A DNA stretch of 64,000 nucleotides from Akebia trifoliata (Eukaryota > Streptophyta > Magnoliopsida > Ranunculales > Lardizabalaceae): contig CM030709.1 in assembly GCA_017979445.1 (NCBI GenBank), positions 8,412,001 through 8,476,000 of the forward strand, read 5' to 3'. The translations under genes were made by a program, and so were the position numbers. Shown here piece by piece: positions 44,395-54,557 of the stretch (position 1 is its first letter; each line of letters opens with the position of its first letter). The notes beneath the pieces are model-generated. The model saw nothing but the letters and a program-made list of their open reading frames with translations. It was not told the DNA's origin and did no database searches.

Positions 44395-45378
44395 GAAAGG
44401 TTGTTCCTTGATTTACACTATACTTTTCTTCCCTATCGTTTTCATCATTTTCTTCCATATAAAGTTAGGGTTTGAGAGAGAGTGAGAGAGTTGGAAAACG
44501 AAAGTTAATTTCAATTTGATTTTATCGATCGAATTTGATTTTGGATTGGATTAATTTTGTATTTTTAAATTTGTCGATTAGATTTGAGTTTAATTTTGAT
44601 GATTGGCTAATTGGAATTTTAGTTGATCAATTTGAAAAAGTTTTGATTGGATTTAATTTGTTGATTATGTTTTAATTTTAATTTAATTGTTGCTTGATTT
44701 TAATTTGAATTGTTTAATTGTTTAATTTTTAATTTCAATCGTTTGAATTTGAATTGTTTAATTTTTAATTTGAGTTTTATTTTTAGTTAGATTGGATTTT
44801 TAACTGGATTTCGATTTTTATTACATTTTCTTAAGGATTGGGATCTCTAAGTTGAATTTGGAGGTTGAGGGCATTTCGGTCATTTTTATGATTTTTCCTA
44901 AATTTATCTGTTTTCGTCGTTTTGGGTCCCGTTAGACTTGAAATCATGTTCTTAGTGCAATGGAGGTATTTTCGAAGTCTTTCGGAGGTCCAAAATTTAT
45001 GAGGGGTATTTTCGTTATTTTGTCAGTTTTTGCAGATTTTTACGAATTTAACGTGAGGTTTCTTTCAGTTCCGATGTGATTATTTCTAAGTTTCAAAGTC
45101 ATATTTTTCTAGCGTAACGAAGTCTCTAAGTTATCGAACTGTGTATCGAACCTAAGGCGTACGTGCTTACTAAGTCAAGTATAAGGTGTAGCGATCGTAA
45201 GCGTGCGTAAATTTCTATGTCGAGTCGTAACGAGTAGGGGAGATGAAAAGATTGAAAATGGAGGGAATCAGGGATAATACTCACAAGCCTTCGAGTTTTT
45301 TGTGATCATTATTAGGAATTTGCGGTAATCGGGTGACGAATTGTCGAATTAGGCAGATGCAAAAATGGGGTGTCTACA
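44395..45378 (-). mobile_element. gypsy-like solo LTR or LTR fragment nested in CACTA 1
   Basis: On the minus strand it begins TGTAGACACCCCATTTTTGC, the same start class as the LTRs at 27676 and 4438. It is rich in TTCGACAATTCG-like and CGTAC words in its first 300 bp and is AT-rich toward the other end. No coding domain is attached, so it is probably a solo LTR. The outer boundary is uncertain. Confidence 0.5.
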
Positions 45379-46148
45379 CACAGCTCCCCCAAGGACTTGT
45401 CAGTTGCATCAGTCTGTGAAGCTGCCCATCTTTTCGGTCTGTGAAGCTGCCCATCTGCCCATCTTCTTGTGCTTTGGTGATATTGCAAAGTGCAATAGAG
45501 CTATCTGCCCATGTAGCGGGTGCTAATGTCGTATGCATCTCACAATCTTATGAGAAATGGAATATTGAAAGTAGGATTTGTTTTTTTCATATTTCATTAC
45601 ATTGATGTATGTGAACATGATCTCAGGAATTCTTCCAACATGTGACTTACAACTTTGACTTATATAAGTAATTTTTTTTTTAATCTTATTATTTTTCGAT
45701 ACTATGAATTGAATACAAATCGGTGTGGATGGGATGTGAATGGATGGGGATGAGAGTGGATGGGATGGGATATGAATATGAATGTGTGATTTTTTTTGCA
45801 GGTATAGGTTGAAGACAAAAGCATTTGGGAATGAAAAAAAGAGTTCAATCTAATATGGTGTTTAAACTAATTCGACGGCCTTATTCTATCGACAATATGG
45901 TAAGAATTACAGATTCGACGGCCTATAACCGTATAAAATACGTTATTCGACGGCCTATAGCCGTCAAATAGATGTTTATATCACATATTCGATGGTCAAA
46001 AATAGTTGAATTTTTATAAAATTCTATGGTTTTCAGCCGCCGAATATTTTTTCGACAAACCTCAATTCGATGGTCCAATTTGACGGTTGAGACTGTCGAA
46101 TTGATCGACGATTTTGGGCCGTCGATATTTGGGTATTTTCACATAGTG

Positions 46149-47295
46149 GAGATACCCTTGACATTGATCTCCTATAGAAGACTGTGTCATTTAGACCAGT
46201 TCCTAATGTTTAGGTAAATACTTGATATACCCTTGTGTTTTAAGACTGGTGCCATGACCCTTGACCATAGTTTCTTGAGAAAGACTTTATGTTTTAAATA
46301 CTATTAGTGTTTTGAGAATGTTTCGGTTTCGTTTCAGTTTTTAAAAAAATCGAAACACCGGAACAAAATGGAATTTTAAACCATGGTGACGACCACCCTC
46401 AAGAACCTTGAGCTTCTAGGTTTTATAAGAGAAGAAAAAAATACTCACATAGAGACTCAATGTTTTCTCACACACTCAACAAAAGAGAAATCCCTTTTAT
46501 AGACAACAACTACCATCATAAGCTAATGAAATAACATTACCCAAAATACCCTTGGAAAAAATCCATTAACCTTAAAAACATAGAGGAATGGTGATTTTAT
46601 ATTACTAAACCAAACATGATTAATTGAATGATTTTTATTTATAAAAAAATAAAAAAATTTCACCTTTGTATAATTTGCATGGACTCATATTTCATACCAG
46701 CTGCACCTCAGAGTCCCACACTAGAATTTTACTTATCAATAAGCAAATAAAATGCATCAACCTCAATCTTTCAAACAAACTAGACCGAAGGATAGCCTTA
46801 CAGATCCAACGATTTTTTTATTAAAATTTGTCCAAATTTGATCAAGGGTTTTGTAAATGTGTGCCGTATGGGGGCACACGCTAAGATCCATCAATGTGTA
46901 TTTAATGCACCGTAACGTGTGCCATAGGGCACATGAAGATGCTTAGATCAGTTCAAACTTCAATAGAATCGTAGTTGGAATCCAACGAATCATTAATTCT
47001 CAGAAAACAAATGTTTCAACCATTATTGACTCAAGTAAGTTGTTTGATTTTGTGACCCTTTCTAAAATATTGTATTTGAAAAAATATGTCTTTCAAGATA
47101 AGATTTTGGATAAATATACGTCCAAGGAAGGATGATTTAAATGTTACATCTTAGTAACATATTTAATATCATATTTTTATTTTAGATAACAAGGACCCAG
47201 TTTTGTAGATTTTGTAATGACCTGAGTTCAACCATATTGAAGTAGGATCATGAAGATATTGGAAATTATATTACCTCTTGTGGATGTTCAATTAC
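46149..47295. other. intergenic spacer between CACTA 1 and the second FAF-like block
   Basis: No gene seen. A small inverted repeat at 46858-46945 (GTGTGCCGTATGGGGGCACAC, then ACGTGTGCCATAGGGCACAT) and a TTTCGGTTTCGTTTCAG stretch at 46318-46345 look like remnants of other small elements. Confidence 0.5.
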
Positions 47296-48009
47296 ATCAA
47301 CCCGAGTTAGAAAGAATTTATTTGGAGATTTGATGGATCTTCCACATCTCAAATATTCAAAGATGTAATTGAACCCGTATGTCTGGGTTCAATTCTTGAA
47401 ATCGCCAATAATTGATCTCATTGAGAGCAGCTTTACCAATTAAACAAAATGCTAGGGGTATGCCCTCTTATCTTTGTATATATTTATTTAATCTATAAAA
47501 TCATTTGCTTGCTTAGCAAAAAAAGAAAGAAGAAATACCCTTTTTATTCTTTTTTTTTTTTTTTTTTTTTTAATTTAACCAATTCCATATAACAAACATT
47601 CATCCGTCAGTAGATTAGGTTTAATGTTCAATAATTACTACATTGAAATCTTAGTAAGTGGCACATGATGGCCTATGTTTCTAGTCATTAATGACTATTG
47701 TAAAATCACAAATTGCAATTCACCACGTGCCTGAGTCAATCAAGAAATCAATTTAGGGTGTGTTTGGAAGCGGTAGTTAGTTGGATTTGGAGTTGTAATA
47801 AACTCCAGTGTTTGGTTTTGTGTAGGAATTCAGTCGATGAATTATTTGCATTTGACTGAGATCCGATATGACTCCTCTACTACTTGAAAAATTATTGTCA
47901 TAGGCAATAAAATTCTAAAAAGTTAGTTGGATTTTATATCTTTTGATAAAATAATTAATTTTTGATAATTTAAATATTTATTATCTTAAATAAATATGAT
48001 TTTGTGATG

Positions 48010-48590
48010 AAACATATTCTAATTTAGGGTTTAAAATGGTTTGGGTTCGGGCCGGATCTGAGTATATCTATATCCATATCTGATTTTGAATCCAACTCGG
48101 ATCTTATTAGTTAAAACCATATCTAAACCATATTAATTACATTAAATCCATATTCGGATCTGACCCAACGAATTACTTGATCCGGGTCGACTAATTTTGA
48201 ACTGTTCAATATTTTTTTTATTATATTTTTTTTTCTATTTTCCATATTATTCGATTTTACTATTATAATATATTTATTTTCTAAGAATTCATCGTATATT
48301 AAACTAGTAGATAAAAACTATTTTGAAAGGAAAAAAAATAATCTTCAAAACAATATATCATTCGGATGTAGGCAGATATAGGGATGAATTCGTATCTGAC
48401 CTGAATGCGACTCAGATTAAAGGACATCAACCCTTATCCAACCCATATTTTTATTTGGATCTACTCCAAGAGATCCAAACCCACTAAATTCATATTCGGA
48501 TCAATCGAATTTCGGATAAAATCCAACCCATTTATGCCTAATTCTAATCACCTTATTTTATTTAACAATTACAATTATTTAAATAGGAAT
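48010..48590. mobile_element. nested hAT-like MITE with GGATCTGA/TCAGATCC-type repeats
   Basis: The left part has TTAGGGTTTAAAATGG, TTTGGGTTCGGGCC and CCATATTCGGATCTGACCCA. The right part has CATATTCGGATCAATCGAAT and ATCCAACCCATTTATGCC. The repeated word CATATTCGGATC is characteristic of TAGGG..-ended plant MITEs. It is non-coding. Confidence 0.55.
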
Positions 48591-48728
48591 CTAGATTATA
48601 AATGTGCAAAGTAAGTCAAATGATTTATATACTAGATGACTTAGGTGAGTTAACTCGATTTTTGCGATTAAAACTTTTTGCTTGGAGTTGTAAAACCCAC
48701 CTACATAGGTGGGAGTTGTAACTCCTTT

Positions 48729-48972
48729 AAAAATGGAGTCGTGATAAAAGGACTCACCAGGTGGCATACTCAATTGACTCACTGATGTGATAAGTTCGGA
48801 ATTGTAGATCTGTATGCCTCGGTATACACGGTTGCAATTCCCCATAAAAGTGTCTCCCGAGGGAGTTGTGTATCCCGAGGCGAAAAGATCTACAATTTCC
48901 AAACTTGTCCACGTCAATGAGTTGATTGAGTATGCCACCTGACTAGTCATTTTGTCATTGCACTTAAAAATA
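48729..48972. repeat. foldback element, copy 5
   Basis: The arms GACTCACCAGGTGGCATACT then CAATTGACTCA pair with TGAGTTGATTGAGTATGCCA then CCTGACTAGTC. The core is TAGATCTGTATGCCTCGGTA and GTGTATCCCGAGGCGAAAAG, then ATCTA. It is nested in the Harbinger element. Confidence 0.85.
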
Positions 48973-49530
48973 AGAGTTGAAGACCTTCTTGGAGTTGCAA
49001 CTCCATGGAATTGATGAACCAAACAACCAATTATAATTTTAAGATGGGAGTTGTAACTCCAACTCCTAGCAACTACCATTTGCAAACACACCCTTAAAGT
49101 AAAATCACAAATTGAGGTCCGCCACACATTCGAAGTAATAGGGGAAATCAATATATTTAAAAACATTCAACCCAATTGGATAAAGAACGGTGGAGATAGA
49201 ATTAACTTAGAACATAGTGAGAAGGCCCAACAAAATCTAATTAAGCATTATAGCTAGCCATTGCAATATTAATCCCGACCCTGCACACTTGAATTAAGTC
49301 TCAGATGAGTTTTTGGGAACCTCTTAACACTAAAACTAAATAAAAGAAGAAAACCACAAAGTGCATACATTTCTTTTCACAATCAAATATTTCCAAGAAA
49401 CACCAAACACAAAGTCATAACTCATTTCCCTTGTTTATTAATTGCAATCACTCTGAAGATGCAAAGAAGACACAGAGTTGATCATGAAGATCTTTATTTA
49501 AAATTCTTCTTCCACTTGGCATCATCTTTT

Positions 49531-50136
49531 TTACACTCCTACTTCTTGCTCTTCTTTTTCTTGGGGGATTTCTTTGATTAGTTGAGCATGTTGCAGCTTA
49601 AGAGTTCCATCTTCTCTGCATGCATAGAAGGATTTCTAAGAGGAAATCTTGATCTCCTTGAGAGTAAGCCTCCCATCACGGCGAAAAGATTTAAGGCAAA
49701 CCCTTGGATTTCCACTCCTACTTAAATAAGAAATCGGAGGAAAGCACTTGTTGCTTGTCTTCGATTTCCTAAACTCATTCAGATTGTCGTTCATAACACT
49801 CACCTTGTCCTTCTTCTTCTCCATCTCATGGTTTTTCCTATCTTCCTCACTATCATGATTCTTGGATTCCTCCACATAGTCATTGATGCTTTTGAATCCA
49901 AGACTCTCAGTGCAGTTCTGTAGACTTACCAATTTCTTGAATGAAAACCCATAATCATTCTTGGGAAGAAAAGATGACGACGATTCTTCGTGGATTTCTT
50001 TGAAGTTTAGTTCGCCAAAGATTTCAAAGCAAAAAGAGTCTTCAGAAGGTTTTATGGATTGAATCTGATTACTATCCAAATATCGGCTGAGTGATGGGTT
50101 CTCTAAGATTTATTGAAGGCTACTGTTGTTAGCTAT
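49531..50136 (-). pseudogene. decayed FAF-like copy
   Basis: Collinear with the intact FAF-like gene throughout. The start codon is ATA instead of ATG (50136-50134). A CAA has become TAA in the N terminus (LQ*ILENPS), and CAG has become TAG within the FAF domain (KISS*KSFYACRED, near 49633-49638). Between the stops a 147-codon frame survives (49636-50079), still showing FPPISYLSRSGNPRVCLKSF. All three lesions are C-to-T or G-to-A changes. It is not expected to make a full protein. Confidence 0.93.
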
Positions 50137-50379
50137 GGCTGCCAAAGGAGTGTCAAGGAAGGACAGATTGACAGAATGAAGAAAAAAGAGGGGTTAGGGG
50201 TGTGTGTGTGTGTGAGAGAGAGAGAGTATAAAGGATTGACAAGTAACAAAAGAATGGTCACTAGCAGTGAAAACAAGGAAGTTGGTTTCCGTTTTGATTC
50301 TCTCCCTCTCAACTAAGAGTGAGTTTGTGACCTGTGTTCTTTTAGAAAGGCATCAGCTGTGTAATAATCCTTAAAAAAA

Positions 50380-50605
50380 TGAGTGCCAATTTTTGAACTC
50401 GACCTAACAGGGAACCTCAAAAACTCACTGACCTGGCATGGGCAAAGAACGTTAGATTCTGTCCCTCGAGATATATAACCGACCTGTCATCTGCAGTTGT
50501 GTATCCCGAGGGTACAGTTGTGTATCCCATGCGAAAGAATCTACGGTTCTTTGCACACGTCGGTGAGTTGTTGTCTGGTTGAGTTCAAAAATCATGAGTC
50601 TAAAA
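50380..50605. repeat. foldback element, copy 6
   Basis: The arms TTTTTGAACTCGACC and GGTTGAGTTCAAAAA pair, and CTCACTGAC pairs with GTCGGTGAG. The core contains CCCTCGAGATATATAAC, GTTGTGTATCCCGAGGGTAC and a third GTTGTGTATCCC. It is absent from the corresponding place upstream of the intact FAF-like gene. Confidence 0.85.
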
Positions 50606-50866
50606 AAATGAAAAAAATAAAAAGGAAAAACCGAACCTATGATTGAACCGAATTTTTTTCTAATTGGCTGGATTCAGTTGGGAGGGGGTTCAATTCGATA
50701 AAACCAAGTCAATTTTATTAGAATATCCGGTTGGACTTAATTGCTTAGTGGACTCTACCTAGTTCAAGGCTCTCCATCAAAGAGACGGTTGAGATGCTAG
50801 AGATTCCCAAGAAAAATGTATATCTAAAAAATTATATCTTTTTTATTAGAAAAATGATTTTGTAAC

Positions 50867-51062
50867 TAGAATGTCTTCACTCAGTTCACGTGGCTCAGAT
50901 ACAGAACCATACATCTTTTTCCTCAGGATACACTACTGTCCAGCTTTAATGTGGATGTGCAGTTGTTTATCCGGAGGAAAAAAGATCTATTGTTCTGTCC
51001 TTGCCACATTAGCCAAGTATTGACTGAGTGAAGACTTTCTAATTAGAAAATCAGCACTCTTT
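50867..51062. repeat. foldback element, copy 7
   Basis: The arms TAACTAGAATGTCTTCACTC and GAGTGAAGACTTTCTAATTA pair. The core is CATCTTTTTCCTCAGGATAC and TTATCCGGAGGAAAAAAGAT. It is the duplicate of copy 2 at 34132. Confidence 0.85.
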
Positions 51063-51146
51063 TTATTATAATGACGAAAGTTATGTTAATGCAAAGTTTA
51101 ATGATTTTTTGACTGCCCCCTTTGACTCATGCCCCCATCATAGAAC

Positions 51147-51554
51147 CACTACGTCATAATGTGCCTTAAACGATTGTCCAGGGCAGTCATTTTTTTCCAA
51201 AACGACTGCCCCTACAGTGGCAAAAAAATTCATTTTAAAAGGAGTGATTTTAAAAAATGACTGTCCTTGACAGTCGGGAAAAACGACAATCGAAAAAAAC
51301 GACAGGCAAAACGATTGTCTTTAATAGTCAGGAAAAACGACGGTCTTTGATAGTCGTTTATTTACAAGTGCACACATACGACAGTCACTGACTATATATA
51401 TATTTTAAATTTTTAAAAAAATGTATTTTTTTATTTATAAATTAAAAAAAAGTTCAATAGCTAAAAAGTGCAAATTGAGGCTGTATCATCATTTCAATTA
51501 TCCATTTCAATGTAATAATTTTTTTATTAAAAAGAATGTGTGAGATCCAATAGA
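51147..51554 (+). mobile_element. CACTA-type left end, interrupted by CACTA element 2
   Basis: CACTACGTCATAATGTGCC is followed by repeated AAACGACTGCC / GGCAGTC / ACGATTGTC words (51165-51380), the usual subterminal repeat pattern. Element 2 starts 400 bp downstream, so this is either a nested insertion target or a truncated end. No right end is identified. Confidence 0.6.
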
Positions 51555-51899
51555 CAGTATGTGAAAAAGGCCCATATTTGACGGTCTTAGCCCGTCAAAT
51601 TTTGAGAAATTTGATGAATCCTCCCGTCAAATATTCTCTTGTAGATTTTTTTTTTGACGGCCCTAGACTATCAAATTATTGGAGAATGGATTTAAAAAAA
51701 AAAACAAAAAAAAAATCCATAGAGTATGACTGTCAAATTTGGAGGTTTAACAAACAATAGCACGGTCCTCTAATTCACCAATCACAATGAACGAAATAAT
51801 ATTAAAAAAAAATCAGAAAAAGAAAAAACAAAAGAAAAATCATAAAACAAGCTCAAAATTAAATTAAATAACCCAAAATTAATATACATGTAAACCTCT

Positions 51900-52130
51900 T
51901 TGTTAAGATCGAAAATTCTGTTGAAGCTACAAATAATTGACAATAATTAAACTAAATAAGACCAAATGATATTGAAATTACTGGATCGGCAACATCTTTG
52001 GTGGAGGTCGGTTTTGTTATCGTTGTAGATTGGGGAATGAACTCTTGTGCTTCACGTGCCGCTTTTTCCTTGTCCTTTTTCGCCCTTTCCAGCACATTCT
52101 CCTGCATGCAGCATTTCATTAATCATTTTC
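51900..52130 (-). other. unassigned exon-like segment in CACTA 2
   Basis: The minus strand of 51965-52110 is open and reads ENVLERAKKDKEKAAREAQE then FIPQS, a charged helical stretch next to a polypyrimidine-like flank. It may be another captured exon. I do not recognise the parent. Confidence 0.35.
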
Positions 52131-52396
52131 CCTATATTGCATCCATCGATAAGTAAAAACCATTCAAAGGGGAAGAACTATAACTACATACTAAAAGAAA
52201 AAAAAAAAAAAAAAAAAAAGAGAGAACGAGAACGGGAAGCATGATAGGCTTTCACAACTATTATCATGTGGAGGGGGATTTAAAAACAATAAAGTAGAAT
52301 GGAATTCATCAGATTTGCTACATTTCACAAACCCACAACGAACAGGTTGGTTTGAACCGGTTCGCAGTTGGTACCTTTCGAATGAATTGGATAACC

Positions 52397-52397
<1 letters not shown>

Positions 52398-52435
<38 letters not shown>
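52398..52435. repeat. (TG)n microsatellite
   Basis: About 19 TG units, in the region between captured exons of CACTA 2. Confidence 0.95.
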
Positions 52436-52437
<2 letters not shown>

Positions 52438-52503
52438 GTACGCAACCGAGGATGTTGTGACAGGACATATGAGTGTGAATGAAACTCCGAACAAATTATA
52501 CCT

Positions 52504-53302
52504 GTCCATGATGTGTTATTTCTAAACAGCCAGGTCGTTGTATAAATGGCTCTCCATCTATCTGAATGGGGAAAGGACTTGAAATTTGTATTCTTATCAC
52601 TCCTCCTTGGGCTAATCTCCTCGCCTATGAAAGTCCAACCTGTAGAATAAGACCCCAATAATTATAACGATGAAAACAACTCATTTCAGCAATGATTGGC
52701 ATGCTATTTAAAGAGAGCTTCTATTGCCACACCAACTTTTGCTAATGTCATTGCAAGTGTGTGCTAATTCTTTGGTGATTTAGAAAATAAATTGGGGTGG
52801 CATTATCAAAAGTTGGTGTGGCAATAGAATCTCTATATTTAAAACTTCAGAAATAATGCAAAAAAACAACAAAACCCATACCTGAAGTTTACCAAGGTGC
52901 CATGCTCCACTGATACATACAACCTCAAGCAGTTTATCATGCATGGACTGAAGATTGAAATCATGATCATGATCATAATCATTTTGCCAAAGATCTACTC
53001 CTCCCATGTAACTTCCGATGTTGAGCACGATGACACCCTCAACATCCTGTCCAAAAAAGATTACGAAGGAACATCAGGAGCGACGAGAAAAAAATCGACA
53101 ATGGCCTATTGTATTAATTATGTCAATAATAACAAAATTTTACAGTAAAAGACCCCAACAAAGAAAGCGTGACTTCACTTTTGGGATCTCAATGTCTTTT
53201 CCATCAACTTCGAGGCGAATTTTCCATGGTAGATCTGCACATGTTCTATCCATTATATCCTTGGCACCTTCTTTAGCATATCGCAATTTATTCACAAACT
53301 GT
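52504..53302 (-). pseudogene. diacylglycerol kinase (DGK1-type) gene fragment in CACTA 2
   Basis: Minus-strand exons read FVNKLRYAKEGAKDIMDRTC then ADLPWKIRLEVDGKDIEIPK (53178-53300), VIVLNIGSYMGGVDLWQND then FNLQSMHDKLLEVVCISGAW and HLGKLQ (52880-53048), and VGLS*ARRLAQGGVIRIQIS then FPIQIDGEPFIQRPGCLEIT (52504-52636). This is the C-terminal accessory domain region of plant DGK1/2-type kinases, with introns. CAG has become TAG in VGLS*ARR. The catalytic domain is missing. A small MITE (52713-52835) sits in the intron. Confidence 0.85.
52713..52835. mobile_element. MITE family B, copy 3
   Basis: AGAGCTTCTATTGCCACACC then AACTTTTG on the left is mirrored by CAAAAGTTGGTGTGGCAATA then GAATCTCT on the right. 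It belongs to the same family as 14196-14567 and 14669-14765 and is inserted in the intron of the captured kinase. Confidence 0.85.
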
Positions 53303-53499
53303 CAAGTGAGAGATATTGGTTACATTGCAAAATGTTATACATTAGCTAATCACAAGGACCAATAGTAAGAGGAGATGACCTTGATGAAGATGAGGTGACT
53401 ATTTTACCAATGAAGCATCATATACTGAGGATGACACTGAATTTGATGATTTTGACATATTGAGATATCCTAATGTTTTTATACTTCGAATAATATAAA

Positions 53500-53588
53500 C
53501 CTAATTTGTGTTGCTCTGCCCACTGACAATCTCTAATGCTACGACTCCAAAGCTATAAACATCCGCTTTGTATGTTCTCACTCTATAT
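53500..53588 (-). pseudogene. receptor-like kinase exon fragment in CACTA 2
   Basis: The minus strand reads YRVRTYKADVYSFGVVALEI then VSGQSN. This is kinase subdomain IX (DVYSFGVV.LEIVSG), typical of LRR receptor-like kinases of subfamily VIII (usual form KADVYSFGVVALEIVSGKSN). Only about 28 codons are recognisable. A 54-bp tandem duplication starts at its upstream edge. Confidence 0.75.
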
Positions 53589-53692
53589 GGGGCTTAAACT
53601 ATTCTGCACATCTTGATAAATGGACAGAACTAAATCACATATGGGGCTTAAACTATTCTGCGCATCTTGATAAATGGACAGAACTAAATCAC
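53585..53692. repeat. 54-bp tandem duplication
   Basis: 53585-53638 and 53639-53692 differ at one position (GCACATC versus GCGCATC). The repeat begins ATATGGGGCTTAAACTATTC. Confidence 0.95.
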
Positions 53693-53729
53693 CTCTTAAC
53701 TGTCACTGATTCCTTTTCATTCTCTCTAG

Positions 53730-54557
53730 TTTGTGTACAGTGCTCCAAATCCAGGGCAGGCCGCTGCTGCAGCAGCACCAATCTCTGTCTTTGTGGGTGT
53801 AACTAGCATCTCTTTTGCAGCTTTCCCTCTTAGCAAGACCCCCCTTGTGGCTCTAGCCCAGGCCTTAACATGTGGGACAGAAAGTGCAATCTTAGTAAGT
53901 AAAGTTATCAAGAAACAGTTGGGTCACCTCCTCCTCAAGTCCAAATCAGCAGAATAAGAACCAAAGGGCGATACTACCCTCCATCATAAAAATATTGGAT
54001 TCCTCTCTGACATTGCAGGTCCTAAGGGGACACAACTGAAAATTGTATATGGTGTCTTTGGATACATGCAGGTTCTATCGGCCTGTTTCATGTCATTTGC
54101 TCATGGGGGTAATGATGTTTCCAATGCTATAGGTCCATTGGCCGCTGCACTATCCATTCTTCATGGAGGTGCCGGCGGAACTGAGATTGTCATTCCAATG
54201 GATGTTCTTGCATGGGGAGGATTTGGGATAGTTGCAGGGCTGATGATTTGGGGTTATAGGGTGATGGCAACAATTGGAAAGAAAATAACAGAATTGACAC
54301 CAACTAGAGGATTTGCAGCAGAGTTTGCAGTAGCTTCGGTGGTTCTTTTCGCGTCAAAGCTGGGATTGCCCATCTCTGCAACTCATACTCTTGTAGGGGC
54401 TGTCATGGGTGTGGGGTTTGCAAGGGGATTTAACAACGTGAGAACAGAGACTGTGAAGGAGATAGTGGCATCTTGGGCTGTCACAATTCCAGTTGGTGCA
54501 CTGCTGTCCGTTTTCTACACATGGATCCTAACTAAGCTCTTGGCACCTCTTCTTTGA
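53730..54557 (+). pseudogene. plastid inorganic phosphate transporter PHT2;1, 3' gene fragment in CACTA 2
   Basis: The frame opens right after a CTCTCTAG splice acceptor with FVYSAPNPGQAAAAAAPISV and continues FVGVTSISFAAFPLSK, ILVSKVIKKQLGHLL, HHKNIGFLSDIAGPKGTQL, GYMQVLSACFMSFAHGGNDV, SNAIGPLAAAL and TRGFAAEFAVASVVLFASKL, GLPISATHTLVGAVMGVGFA, ending TKLLAPLL and TGA at 54555-54557. These are the loop and last membrane helices of PHT2;1, the chloroplast-envelope Na+/H+-type phosphate carrier, with both signature GGNDV and PISATHTLVGA motifs. The frame is uninterrupted over 276 codons except one TAA at 53955-53957 (KSKSAE*EPKG). The first half of the protein is absent. It runs opposite to its neighbours in the element, and the 3' UTR (to about 54780) seems retained. 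Confidence 0.93.

Larger units (their letters stand above)
36286..46148. mobile_element. Pack-type CACTA element 1, 9.9 kb, carrying fragments of at least three host genes
   Basis: Left terminus CATTATGTGAAAAAAACCC, then ATATTTGACGG. The right terminus read on the minus strand is CACTATGTGAAAATACCCAA, then ATATCGACGG. They match over about 28 bp. Subterminal repeats of GACGGC/GCCGTC type line both ends (36310-36480; 45870-46130), as in CACTA elements. No transposase is visible; instead, minus-strand exons of three or more unrelated genes with introns fill 38.5-41.8 kb. Flanking trinucleotides (CAC / GAG) do not match, so the pairing of the two ends is inferred from their similarity. A gypsy-like LTR (44395-45378) is nested inside. 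Confidence 0.75.
47756..49093. mobile_element. PIF/Harbinger-type element, 1.34 kb, at the same site as the 90-bp and 95-bp copies
   Basis: TTA (47753-47755) | GGGTGTGTTTGGAAGCGGTA .. and, read from the right on the minus strand, GGGTGTGTTTGCAAATGGTA, then TTA (49094-49096). It lacks a transposase. Nested inside are a GGTTTGGGTTCGGGCCGGATC-type hAT-like MITE (about 48010-48590) and a foldback element (48729-48972). The corresponding sites in the other FAF-like units hold only 90 and 95 bp of the same element. Confidence 0.85.
47300..51120 (+). repeat. second copy of the FAF-like locus (segmental duplication)
   Basis: Collinear with 30152-34410 in the same orientation: the GTTAGAAAGAATTTATTTG start, the Harbinger insertion, the FAF-like gene, the (GT)n(GA)n leader, the block at 50625-50860 and the foldback at 50867-51062. 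It contains only one copy of the 1.3-kb unit, so the tandem duplication at 29928-32561 came later. A foldback (50380-50605) is unique to this copy. Confidence 0.88.

Noticed and set aside
49636..50079. 147-codon minus-strand frame as a second FAF-like gene
   Set aside because: The start codon is lost and stops lie in the N terminus and in the FAF domain relative to the intact copy.
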